Below, in pieces: positions 20,240 to 28,835 of a stretch of 64,000 bases of DNA; the stretch's first letter is position 1, and every line of letters starts with the position of its first letter. Below the pieces are notes generated by a model, which worked only from the letters and a program-made list of their open reading frames with translations, was not told the origin of the DNA and did not search any database. Origin of the DNA: Halobacteriales archaeon QS_1_69_70 (GTDB lineage: Archaea; Halobacteriota; Halobacteria; Halobacteriales; Haloarculaceae); contig PXRI01000013.1 of assembly GCA_003021005.1 (NCBI GenBank), positions 62,001-126,000 of the forward strand, given 5' to 3'. The position numbers and the translations under genes were made by a program.

Positions 20240-20358
20240 CACGTCGAGTGTAGTGGGGTACTCCCTGATAAACGTTCCCCGCGGTGCAAGCATTGCCCGC
20301 GCGATGGCGGTGGCGGTGAGCTCCTGGCGGCGGGCGAGCGCGGTCGACGCCGTCCATC

Positions 20359-21588
20359 CTACACCCGGACCTCCTCGCGGCGGACGCCCACCTCACGGGC
20401 GAACTCCGCCAGCCGCTCTCCGGTGACCTGCTCGTCGCCAGCGCCGTGGTCTTTCACCCGGCGGGTCACCTCCCGGACCTCGGTGTCGGTCGGGTCGAAG
20501 CCGGCCTCGACCAGTCGGCGTCGGACGGAGTGGGTGCCGGTGTGCTTGCCGAGCACCAGTTCGCGGCTGGCGCCGACCATCTCCGGCGTCATCACGCCGG
20601 GCTCGAACGTGTCGGCGTTCTCGATGACGCCGGCGGCGTGGATGCCCGACTCGTGGGCGAAGGCGTTGTCGCCCACGACGGGTTTGTTCGCCGGCACCGT
20701 GACGTCGCTTTTGGCCTCGACGATGCGGGCCAATTCCGTAATGTGCCCGGTATCGATGCCGGTGTCGACGCCGTACAGCGACTCCAGCGCCATCACGACC
20801 TCCTCGTAGGCGGCGTTGCCGGCGCGTTCGCCGATGCCGTTGACCGAGACCTGCGACTGACCGGCGCCGGCCTCGTAGCCCGACAGCGCGTTGGCAGCGG
20901 CCAGCCCGAAGTCGTCGTGGGTGTGGACGTCCACGTCGGCCTCGGTGTGGGCCACGACGGTCTCGACCACGTCGTGGAACCGTCGCGGCGTCGCCACCCC
21001 GCAGGTGTCGGGGACGTTGATCCAGTCCGCCCCGGCGGCGGAGACGGCCTCGACGACGTCGATCAGGTACGGTTCGTCCGTACGCGTGGCGTCCATCGGC
21101 GAGAACATGCAGGTCGCACCCGCCTCGCGGACGCGCTCGACGGCCGCGACGGACCGCTCTACGGCCTCCTCGCGGCTGGCATGCATCGAATCCTGCAGCT
21201 GGACGTCGCTGGTCGAACAGAATACGTGCACCATCTCGACGCCTGCGTCGAGGGCGGCGTCGATGTCCTCGTCCACGACGCGGGCCAGCCCGCAGACCGT
21301 GGTCGCCGTCGCGTCGGCGATGTCCCTAACGGCCTCGAACTCCGCATCCAAGTTCACCGGGAACCCGGCCTCGATGACATGGGTGCCCATGTTGTCGAGC
21401 AAGGCGGCTATCTCGCGCTTGTCGTCGTACGAGAAGGAGGTCCTGGGTGACTGTTCGCCGTCGCGCAGCGTCGTGTCGAATATCCGGGCGTCGTCGATCT
21501 CCGAACTACCGGCTAACGTGCCCTGGAAGAACTCGATCCGCCGGCGCAGCCGACGTATCCTCGTGGTGAACCATTGCAGACTGCCCAA
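20359..21588 (-). CDS. leuA: 2-isopropylmalate synthase family (LeuA/citramalate synthase family); N-terminal start uncertain
   Basis: RIFDTTLRDGEQSPRTSFSYDDKREIAALLDNMGTHVIEAGFP, HTHDDFGLAAANAL, VNGIGERAGNAAYEEV, GKHTGTHSVRRRL. Confidence 0.9.
   Translation of the reverse strand: MGSLQWFTTRIRRLRRRIEFFQGTLAGSSEIDDARIFDTTLRDGEQSPRTSFSYDDKREIAALLDNMGTHVIEAGFPVNLDAEFEAVRDIADATATTVCGLARVVDEDIDAALDAGVEMVHVFCSTSDVQLQDSMHASREEAVERSVAAVERVREAGATCMFSPMDATRTDEPYLIDVVEAVSAAGADWINVPDTCGVATPRRFHDVVETVVAHTEADVDVHTHDDFGLAAANALSGYEAGAGQSQVSVNGIGERAGNAAYEEVVMALESLYGVDTGIDTGHITELARIVEAKSDVTVPANKPVVGDNAFAHESGIHAAGVIENADTFEPGVMTPEMVGASRELVLGKHTGTHSVRRRLVEAGFDPTDTEVREVTRRVKDHGAGDEQVTGERLAEFAREVGVRREEVRV
21506..21574 (-). 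CDS. Candidate leader ORF MVHHEDTSAAPADRVLPGHVSR, out of frame with leuA
   Basis: ATG at 21574, about 30 nt from the centre of a strong TATA box (TTTAAATA, 21608-21601); stop TAG 21508-21506. Confidence 0.35.
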   Translation of the reverse strand: MVHHEDTSAAPADRVLPGHVSR

Positions 21589-21620
21589 GGGATGGCGGGG
21601 TATTTAAAGCTGTCCTTGGG
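21584..21620 (-). promoter_or_regulatory. leuA promoter: TATA box TTTAAATA flanked by inverted repeat CCCAAGG-N23-CCTTGGG
   Basis: cccaagg at 21584-21590, tatttaaa at 21601-21608, ccttggg at 21614-21620. Confidence 0.65.
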
Positions 21621-21909
21621 TCATATGTTGCATCCCGGGGGTACGGACGGTCGCTCCACGGACCGCCGGACACCGCCGTTTACGTCCTTCGTCGCCACAC
21701 ATCTGTAAGGTGTAATTCTGCGTTCGGGCGCGAGGGCTGTGGCCACACCGGGCTTAGACGGCGACTCGCAGGTTCTCGGTCGCTTCGCTGCGCGGGCGCG
21801 GGCCACCTACGACTGTCGTCGTTGTATCGCGGCGCTGACTCGTCGTACCCGGCCGATGTCACCCCCCGGAGCAGCCAGCGTTAACAGGGTCCCGTGCGAC
21901 CCCAAGCGC

Positions 21910-22410
21910 ATGCTGCGCAGCTTCGACGGGGTCGAGCCGGACGTCCACGACAGCGCCTACGTCGACCCCGCCGCGGTCGTCATCGGCGACGTCACCCTCG
22001 AGGCGGACGCGAGTGTGTGGCCCAACACGACCCTCCGGGGCGACCACGGCCCGATCGTCCTCCGGGAGGGCGCCAACGTCCAGGACAACGCCGTCCTCCA
22101 CGAGGGCGCCGAAATCGGGCCGTACGCGACCGTCGGCCACACCGCCATCGTCCACAACGCGGCGGTCCGCGAGCGGAGCCTGGTCGGGATGGGCGCGACG
22201 GTCCTGGACCGCTCCGTGGTCGGGGAGGCGGCGATGGTCGGCGCCAACAGTTTGGTCACGGAGGACAAGACCATCGAGCCGTCGACGCTGTACGCCGGCG
22301 TGCCGGCGGAGAAGGTCAAATCGGTCGACGAATCGCCGTGGGCGTACGCCGGCGACCGCTACGTTCAACTCGCCCGCGAGCACGCCGAGCGCTCCGAGCG
22401 GATCGAGTAG
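21910..22410 (+). CDS. Gamma carbonic anhydrase family protein (left-handed beta-helix)
   Basis: VIGDVTLEADASVWPNTTLRGDHGPIVLREGANVQDNAVLHEG, VGHTAIVHNA. Confidence 0.93.
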   Translation: MLRSFDGVEPDVHDSAYVDPAAVVIGDVTLEADASVWPNTTLRGDHGPIVLREGANVQDNAVLHEGAEIGPYATVGHTAIVHNAAVRERSLVGMGATVLDRSVVGEAAMVGANSLVTEDKTIEPSTLYAGVPAEKVKSVDESPWAYAGDRYVQLAREHAERSERIE

Positions 22411-22450
22411 CAGTCGTGTAGCACTCCACACGGATCGCGTGGCAGTCGGA

Positions 22451-23068
22451 TCAGGAAGGCGTGTACGTCCCCGTCACCTGGGCGCGGGCGAGGATACGGC
22501 CCGAGAGCGCTGTCCCGAGGTCCTCGACGGTACCGCCGGCCGCGAGATCGAGCATGCCGTCGACGGCAAAGCACTTGAACCGGTAGGTGTGGGGTTCGTC
22601 CGGCGGCGCGGGCCCCCCGTAGCCGACGTCGCCGAAGTCGTTCTCGCCCTCGACGGCCGCCGAGACGTCCCAGTCCTCGGGGATGGTCGTCGTGTCGGGC
22701 GGGACGTTCCAGACCAGCCAGTGGACGAATATCTCGCCGGCGACGGCGACGGCGTCGGGGTCGTCGACGACGAGGGCGAGCGACCCCGCGTCGTCGGGGA
22801 CGCCGTCGATCTCCAGTGGTGGATTGACGTTCGACTGGTTCTTCCCGAACTCCCGCGGGATCGTGCCGCCCGCTTCGAACGCGGAACTCCGGATGGACAG
22901 CGAGCCGCTGCCCTCGGCGGAGGCAAGTGCCGGGTTGTCCGGCCCGGCGGTGTCCCCGCCGCCGTACCCGTAGCCGCCGGTGTCGTCGCCGTTCCCGTCG
23001 TTGGACGAGCAGCCTGCCAGGCCCAGCGCGGCCGCGGCGAGCACGCTGCGTCGTGGCACGGGGCGCAT
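22451..23068 (-). CDS. YbhB/YbcL family Raf kinase inhibitor-like lipoprotein
   Basis: RRSVLAAAALGLAGCSS (Tat-like signal plus lipobox), PPLEIDGVPDDAGSLALVVDDPDA, HWLVWNVPPDT. Confidence 0.92.
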   Translation of the reverse strand: MRPVPRRSVLAAAALGLAGCSSNDGNGDDTGGYGYGGGDTAGPDNPALASAEGSGSLSIRSSAFEAGGTIPREFGKNQSNVNPPLEIDGVPDDAGSLALVVDDPDAVAVAGEIFVHWLVWNVPPDTTTIPEDWDVSAAVEGENDFGDVGYGGPAPPDEPHTYRFKCFAVDGMLDLAAGGTVEDLGTALSGRILARAQVTGTYTPS

Positions 23069-23153
23069 GAGCGTGGCTTTGGGTCGAGAGGTTGAAATAG
23101 CCCGGTTCAGAGCAGTCGCCGAAGTGTCGTAGACCGGCCCGGCAATCCGACAC

Positions 23154-24007
23154 TCATTCCGATCGCGTTCGGAAGTACGCCCGCGTCCGTCGCTTGCCGT
23201 CGACGACGAACCGGAGCCGATCCAGAAGCGTCTCGTTCCGCAATGTGGCACTGCTGGCGGGCTCGAACACTATGCGGTCGCCCGCGGGCCGGCAGCGCCC
23301 GCGGAAGAGCCGTTGCCGGAGCCGGTCCAGCCCCGGCGTGTGCCAGTGACAGAGGAGACAGGCCGGCTGGCCGGCCTCGACCGCCACCGGGACGTCGAGT
23401 CGTGCCGCGTCTTCGTCGACCTCGAGATCGGGGACGGTTCGGGTGGTCGGCCAGCCGTCGTCGTCGACGACGGTGAACGCGAGTCGGTCGTACCCGGCCG
23501 CTTCGTCGGCGTCGACCCCCTGTGACGGCCACGCGGGCATCGACCCCGCGTCCGCGCCGACCGGTTCGGCCGCCGACGGGTCGACCTCGACGACGATCCG
23601 GAGTGTGTACACCCCATCAGGAACCGGCCGAGGCGGGACTCCAGCATGTCGGCCGTCTTCGAGAAGCCCTCGGTCTTCGGGGAGTCAGGTTCGGCGCCGA
23701 GGAGGTCGCCGACGTACTCGGCGTTGGCCTCGAGGTAGTCGTCCCGGACGGTGGCGCGGCCGCGGAGCAGGAACGGGTCGTCGGCCCCGTAGAACAAAAG
23801 CGAGACCCTCGGGTGCTCGCGGACGGCCTCGACCGTCCCGGAGAAGGCGGGCGGCGACGTGACGACGACCGTGCCCCGGTCGGGGTCGTAGAACGGGCTG
23901 AGTGGGAAGGTCTGCGGGCGGTCGTCGGTCGCGGTGGCGACCTCGACGGCCGCCGAGTCGTGGACGGCCCGTCGACGCTGCTCCGGGTCGGGCGAGTCGT
24001 CGGACAC
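23154..24007 (-). pseudogene. Pyridoxamine 5'-phosphate oxidase-like family protein, frameshifted
   Basis: N-terminal half (…LESRLGRFLMG) and C-terminal half (VYTLRIVVEVDPSAAEPVG…) in different frames; adding one base at CCCC 23612-23615 fuses them. Confidence 0.7.
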
Positions 24008-24027
24008 CGGGTCAGGCCGCCTCCATG

Positions 24028-24118
24028 GCACCCCTGGTGGCCCGGGGTGGTTTAACTCACCGGCGGGGTTTCAAACCCGCGTTGTCGCCCCGGCCCCGGC
24101 GACAAGAGCGGCTGCCCC
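24028..24118. other. Chain of adjacent inverted repeats, possible structured RNA
   Basis: CACCCC/GGGGTG (24029-24049), GGGTTT-C-AAACCC (24066-24078), TTGTCGCC/GGCGACAA (24082-24105). Confidence 0.4.
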
Positions 24119-24400
24119 GGTGCGGCTCGAGGGGTAGCGGCTCGCTGCGCGCCTCTCTACCGTCGGTGCTTCCGTCGCCGGGGCCCCGTCGACCCTCCGC
24201 GTCCCGTTCAGTCCACCGACCACCGCTGGCGTCGGCCGTGCGCTTTAGTCTTGCCGCCTTCGGCACCGAGGGACTCCCCCGGTAGCGGCGCGATAGGTTT
24301 TCTGCTCAGGATATCCATCAGTACAGTATCCATCGGTTTTCGGGTAGGCGAACAACGCTCACCGATACCTTTGCCCTACTGTTAGGCGACCACACCGACA

Positions 24401-24478
24401 CGGCAAGCGGTCGCGGTGCGCGCCGGCCGGGCGTTGCCGAGTGGGGCTCGCCGACGATGGCGCGCTGGGGCAGCGCGC
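24401..24478. other. Second chain of inverted repeats at the left edge of the accessory island
   Basis: CGGCAA/TTGCCG (24401-24439), CGAG/CTCG (24438-24450), GCGCGCTG-GGG-CAGCGCGC (24460-24478). Confidence 0.4.
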
Positions 24479-24867
24479 GCCTCCCGCCGGGTGGGCGCAT
24501 TACTTGGATAATTCCTCTTCAGATTCACCAAAGACTAAGACTACAATCTGACCCGTCTCGATTTCTCTAATATAATATCAACCAGGCCGATATGACTCTG
24601 ATGTATATTCAGGGATCTATTGCAGAGAGTCCTCTACCCGATCCATATCTCATGCGCGAGTCTTTGTTTCCCTAATCCGGTAATCGTACTGCGTGGTGGC
24701 TCTCGCTCGTCTTTATCTGGGGAGCACGCTCTGGCGGCTTTCACTCGTTGCAGACGGAGAGCTGGATAATCTCGTGAACACTGCAGTTGGCATACCCCTC
24801 AGCCTGTACCTACTCAGCAAACATGTGTTCTATCAGCCCACATGGTTAGAGCCGGCCCTGTGGAGAG

Positions 24868-25599
24868 TCAGGCTTCTCCTGCGATAGCGTGGTCGCGTTC
24901 CTTGCGGAGGCTCTCATCGGACTGGGATTCGCTCAGCAAGTGAATGAACTGTCCGACGTTCCTGAGGAGTTTATTCTCGGCTTTGCGAAGGTGCTCTTCG
25001 AACGTCGCCCGTGCAATCGTCGTCTCCTGGGCCAGATCGCTAATCGAACAGCCCCGAGGCTGCTCGTAGTAGTCGTTATCCAACGCGAGTTGGAGCGCTG
25101 CCAGCTGTCGGCCCGTCAGCTCCCCGAACAACTGATCGATCGGCGTGAGCATACTGTGTGGCAACCGGGTCTCTTCGAGCCCCGTCTTCGCCATGACATT
25201 GATCTCACGGTCTGCCTTGAGTTCTTCGTGGAGCGATCGGATATCGGCTTCATCGAATGCAATCAGGTTGTACTGCTCCCAGCCGTGCCGATGAACTGTC
25301 GGCGGTTGATAGAGACAGTTGTGCGCTTCGAACCGTTCGACGATCGAGTTTTCGACCGGGCAGAGACAAGCCTTCGTCACGACCTGCACGCCAGTTCCGT
25401 CGTGGGACTTGTGGAGAACCGTTCCGATCCGCTCGATTTCGTCGACGAACTCCGCTGTCGGTGCCGTCTCTGACGTGATTTCCAGCACTTGACAGTCACT
25501 CAAGTACCATTCCCGAATGGTGACGTCGGGGAACCGTTCCGAGAGCTCCCGGTACGGGCACTCGTGGCGGAGTCGAAATGATGCCTGGTGCAGGCTCAT
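24868..25599 (-). CDS. Helix-turn-helix (HTH-10/bacterio-opsin activator type) regulator with CxC motif
   Basis: LTGRQLAALQLALDNDYYEQPRGCSISDLAQETTIARATFEEHLRKAENKLL; input domain has KACLCPVENSI. Confidence 0.88.
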   Translation of the reverse strand: MSLHQASFRLRHECPYRELSERFPDVTIREWYLSDCQVLEITSETAPTAEFVDEIERIGTVLHKSHDGTGVQVVTKACLCPVENSIVERFEAHNCLYQPPTVHRHGWEQYNLIAFDEADIRSLHEELKADREINVMAKTGLEETRLPHSMLTPIDQLFGELTGRQLAALQLALDNDYYEQPRGCSISDLAQETTIARATFEEHLRKAENKLLRNVGQFIHLLSESQSDESLRKERDHAIAGEA

Positions 25600-25606
25600 A
25601 CGCCAT

Positions 25607-25616
25607 CAATCGATTG
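25607..25616. promoter_or_regulatory. Perfect palindrome CAATCGATTG in the divergent HTH / rhodanese-MBL intergenic region
   Basis: caatcgattg at 25607-25616, 7 bp upstream of the HTH ATG. Confidence 0.4.
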
Positions 25617-25687
25617 GCTGATTCGAAAAGGTGCCGGTTATAGCTCGCACCACTGATAACATATGGTCTATCCAATCATCATTCGAC

Positions 25688-26800
25688 ATGACCGACATGG
25701 CCCCAGACGAACTAAACAGTCACCTACACGCGAAGACCGAGAAGCCACTCATCCTCGACATTCGACACGCCGACGATTTCGAGGACTGGCACATCCCGGG
25801 CAGCGAGAACGTCGACGTCTACGACGAACTGAAGAACGACCCCGGCGAGGCGGCAGCCCAACTCCGGACGCTCCCGCAGGATCGGGAGATCGTGACGGTC
25901 TGTGCCGTCGGTAAGATGTCGGCCGTCGCGACAGAGACGCTACGCAACGAGGGGTACGAGGCGAAGACTCTCCGCGATGGCATGAGCGGTTGGAGTCGCG
26001 TCCATCGGACGGCTCGGATTGACACCGATCTCGACGGAAAGCTCTTCCAGGTCGCTCGCCCCGGCACCGGCTGTCTCTCGTACGTTCTGATATCGGCTGG
26101 TGAAGCGGCTGTGTTTGATCCGTCCATCCACCTAGGAGAATACGAGGTCCTCATCGAGGACAACGACGCCGACCTGGTCGGCGTGTTCGATACGCACGCC
26201 CACGCAGATCACGTCTCCGGCGGTCAGCAGCTCGCGGATCGGTACGACGTACCGTACTACCTCCACCCGGCAGACGCGACCGACCTCGAGGTCGGTCCGC
26301 TGGCCGACGGCCAGCGACTCCGGGTCGGGGAAGTCGAGATTGAGGTGATCCACACCCCGGGCCACAGTCCGGGCAGCGTCAGCTTCGGCCTCCAAGACGA
26401 GGTACTGTTCACTGGAGACACTCTCTTGCACGAGAGCGTCGGCCGGGTCGAACTCGGCGTCGAAGCTGGCCTCGAGGACGTTGCTGTCGAAGAAAACGCG
26501 GCAGCGCTCTACGACGGCCTTCAGCGGCTCCAGGCGTACGGTGGCGACCCGCTCGTCTTGCCGACTCACGACCCTGGATCGCCCGATCCTCCAGTCAGTG
26601 CGCGACTGAGCGAGGTCGAGGAGCGAAACGCTGGCCTGGACCGAGCTCGCGAGACGTTCGTCGAATCGCTTGCATCCGATATCCCGGAGCATCCTCCGAA
26701 CTTTCAGCGGATCAAACGCGTGAATGTCGGCGTCGAGACCCCTCCCAAGGATGAGCTCGAGGACCTCGAACAGGGGCCGAACAACTGCGCGGCCGAATAA
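25688..26800 (+). CDS. Rhodanese domain-MBL fold (ETHE1/persulfide dioxygenase-like) fusion protein
   Basis: ILDIRHADDFEDWHIPGSENV, TVCAVGKMSA (rhodanese Cys loop), FDTHAHADHVSGG, HTPGHSPGS, FTGDTLL, LPTHDPG. Confidence 0.9.
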   Translation: MTDMAPDELNSHLHAKTEKPLILDIRHADDFEDWHIPGSENVDVYDELKNDPGEAAAQLRTLPQDREIVTVCAVGKMSAVATETLRNEGYEAKTLRDGMSGWSRVHRTARIDTDLDGKLFQVARPGTGCLSYVLISAGEAAVFDPSIHLGEYEVLIEDNDADLVGVFDTHAHADHVSGGQQLADRYDVPYYLHPADATDLEVGPLADGQRLRVGEVEIEVIHTPGHSPGSVSFGLQDEVLFTGDTLLHESVGRVELGVEAGLEDVAVEENAAALYDGLQRLQAYGGDPLVLPTHDPGSPDPPVSARLSEVEERNAGLDRARETFVESLASDIPEHPPNFQRIKRVNVGVETPPKDELEDLEQGPNNCAAE

Positions 26801-26803
26801 CCC

Positions 26804-28096
26804 GTGAACGGACCGACCGACGTGACGCATGGCATCCGCGAGCACCTCGGCCAGTTCTCGCTGCACGTCCTGCTGGTGTTTGCGACGGGTCTGACAATCG
26901 GCTCCGAGCGTGTCGTCGTCCCCCTCCTCGGCGAGGAGACGTTCGGGCTCACTTCGCTGTTCGTCATCGGCTCGTTCGTCGCCTCCTTCGGCTTCGTGAA
27001 GGCGCTGCTCAACCTCTACGCCGGCAAGTGGGGCGAGGCGTACGGACGCAGACCGGTGCTGATTCTCGGGTGGGCGACGGCGCTCCCGCTCCCAATCGTC
27101 CTCGTCTTCGCACCCTCCTGGGGGTGGATCGTCGCCGGGAACGTCCTGCTGGGGGTCAACCAGGCGCTCACCTGGAGTATGGCGATCAACGCAAAAATCG
27201 ACCTCGCTGGGCCCGAGCAGCGCGGTCTCGCCGTCGGCATCGACGAGTCCTTCGGGTACACTGGAGTCGCGGTCGGAACGTGGGTCACGGGTCTCATCGC
27301 CGGCTACACGGGGAGCCTCCGGCCCGAACCGTTCTACTTCCTGGCCGCCGTCGTCGTGCTGGCGTTCCTCGTGTCCCTCGTCCTGATCAAGGAGACCGTC
27401 CATTACGCTCGGGCCGAGGGCGACGACGCCCACCACGACGCCGACCTGCCGTTCGAGGCAGTACTGAAGCGCGCGACCTACGGCGACCGCACCCTGTTCG
27501 CGGCGGCTCAGGCCGGCCACGTCGAGAACTTCGTCGACACCCTATTCTGGATCGCGGTGCCGCTGTACCTCACGAGCCAGGGTCAGGAGGTCGAAGCCGC
27601 CGCGTTCGTCGTCGGGGTCCACAGCGCGATGTACTTCCTCCAGGTCGGCGCCGGTGGCCTCGCGGACCGGATCGGGCGTCGCCCGCCGGTTATTGTGGGA
27701 ATGTATCTCGCTGGCGCCGGGGTACTCGGGATGGTCCTCGTGGAGAGCTACGTCCCGTGGCTCGCGATGGCCGCGGCGTCAGGAATCGGTATGGCGTTGC
27801 TCTATCCCAATCTGATGACGGTGCCCGGCGATGCCTGTCATCCCTCGTGGCGTGCTGCCGGGATGGGCGTCTACCGGATGTGGCGTGACGCGGGTTACGG
27901 TGTCGGTGCATTCGTGATCGGCCTGACGATGGAGTTCGCGAGCCTTGAAGCCGCCTTCTATCTGACCGCGGCGTTGATGCTCCTCTCGGGGCTGGTCGTC
28001 CAGCTCTGGATGGAAGAGACTCACCCCGAGTTCGGCACGCACGAGCCGCCGCTCCCTGTAGGCGACGCGCCGGACGCAATACTCCCCGAGGACTAG
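26804..28096 (+). CDS. MFS transporter
   Basis: Polytopic; YAGKWGEAYGRRPVLILGW, ADRIGRRPPVIVGMYLAG. Confidence 0.9.
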   Translation: MNGPTDVTHGIREHLGQFSLHVLLVFATGLTIGSERVVVPLLGEETFGLTSLFVIGSFVASFGFVKALLNLYAGKWGEAYGRRPVLILGWATALPLPIVLVFAPSWGWIVAGNVLLGVNQALTWSMAINAKIDLAGPEQRGLAVGIDESFGYTGVAVGTWVTGLIAGYTGSLRPEPFYFLAAVVVLAFLVSLVLIKETVHYARAEGDDAHHDADLPFEAVLKRATYGDRTLFAAAQAGHVENFVDTLFWIAVPLYLTSQGQEVEAAAFVVGVHSAMYFLQVGAGGLADRIGRRPPVIVGMYLAGAGVLGMVLVESYVPWLAMAAASGIGMALLYPNLMTVPGDACHPSWRAAGMGVYRMWRDAGYGVGAFVIGLTMEFASLEAAFYLTAALMLLSGLVVQLWMEETHPEFGTHEPPLPVGDAPDAILPED

Positions 28097-28148
28097 GGAT
28101 CCGAGTAGGTATGCTACGTTCCGAGGTAGCGGTTCGGGTATTGCCCAG

Positions 28149-28778
28149 CTATCGAGTCCGTGTGGTAGCTAGCACGCGGGTGATGTAGATGTGCTTCCAG
28201 AGCACCCATCCCCCGAGGCTAATCGCAATCAGTCCGATGACGGTTAGTCCGACAGCCCCCCAATTCATCTTGTCGAGAGCGCAGGTCAACGTTTCACTCG
28301 CACAGGACCCGAACATTTCTTGTGCGAACGCGCCTCCGTACACTAGTGCCACGCCGACGACTACTGCAACGGTGCCGACCTGCTTCTTCCGCACGAGTTC
28401 CTGCTCGGTGGGTGGGTTGGCAACGATCGTCTCGCGAACGCCCTGACGCGGCCCGGCCAGTTGCGAGAAAATAGCTGCTCCAAGCAACAAGAGCGCCGCA
28501 GGGGCAAGGTAAATCCCGATCGACAGCATCCCTAGAATCGAAAGTCCTGACGACAGGAACGCGGCCACCCAGACGAGGGGTGTCCGATTCGTCCATACAC
28601 CGATCACACCGACGAGCGCGAAAAGCACGCTGAGCAGCACGATCCCGCCGAAGAACACGTCTGCGAGTGGATTCGGAAGCAAGAGGAATGCGGTTGCGAC
28701 CGTGGCCGAGATGACGGCAAGCGCGCTAAGCAGGCGACTGACCGTTTGGCTTTGGGGAGTCTGGAGTGTTGGGATCAT
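28149..28778 (-). CDS. Integral membrane protein, hypothetical
   Basis: About five to six hydrophobic segments. Confidence 0.65.
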   Translation of the reverse strand: MIPTLQTPQSQTVSRLLSALAVISATVATAFLLLPNPLADVFFGGIVLLSVLFALVGVIGVWTNRTPLVWVAAFLSSGLSILGMLSIGIYLAPAALLLLGAAIFSQLAGPRQGVRETIVANPPTEQELVRKKQVGTVAVVVGVALVYGGAFAQEMFGSCASETLTCALDKMNWGAVGLTVIGLIAISLGGWVLWKHIYITRVLATTRTR

Positions 28779-28835
28779 GGACGTATTACCAGTGGATTAG
28801 TTATCAGGTGTGCAAGGGTCTGCAATGCTCGTAGC

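Noticed and set aside
18202-20253. 683-aa plus-strand ORF antisense to ilvB
   Set aside because: Mirror-frame artefact of GC-rich codon bias; ilvB on the minus strand is unambiguous
24061-24090. Possible tRNA T-arm (cggcggggtttcaaacccgcg)
   Set aside because: No matching acceptor, D-arm or anticodon arm on either strand; better explained as a plain inverted repeat
24057-24266. 69-aa minus ORF considered as a TnpB/IS1341 C-terminal remnant
   Set aside because: No zinc-finger CxxC or RuvC-like motifs; similarity could not be supported
24421-24500. Box-A-like ttgccgagtgggg suggesting a tRNA-Ser/Leu
   Set aside because: No T-loop (GGTTCRAATC-type) or closing acceptor stem downstream
24693-24887. 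64-aa ORF in the AT-rich left part of the island
   Set aside because: No recognisable family, runs into the HTH gene; cannot distinguish from chance
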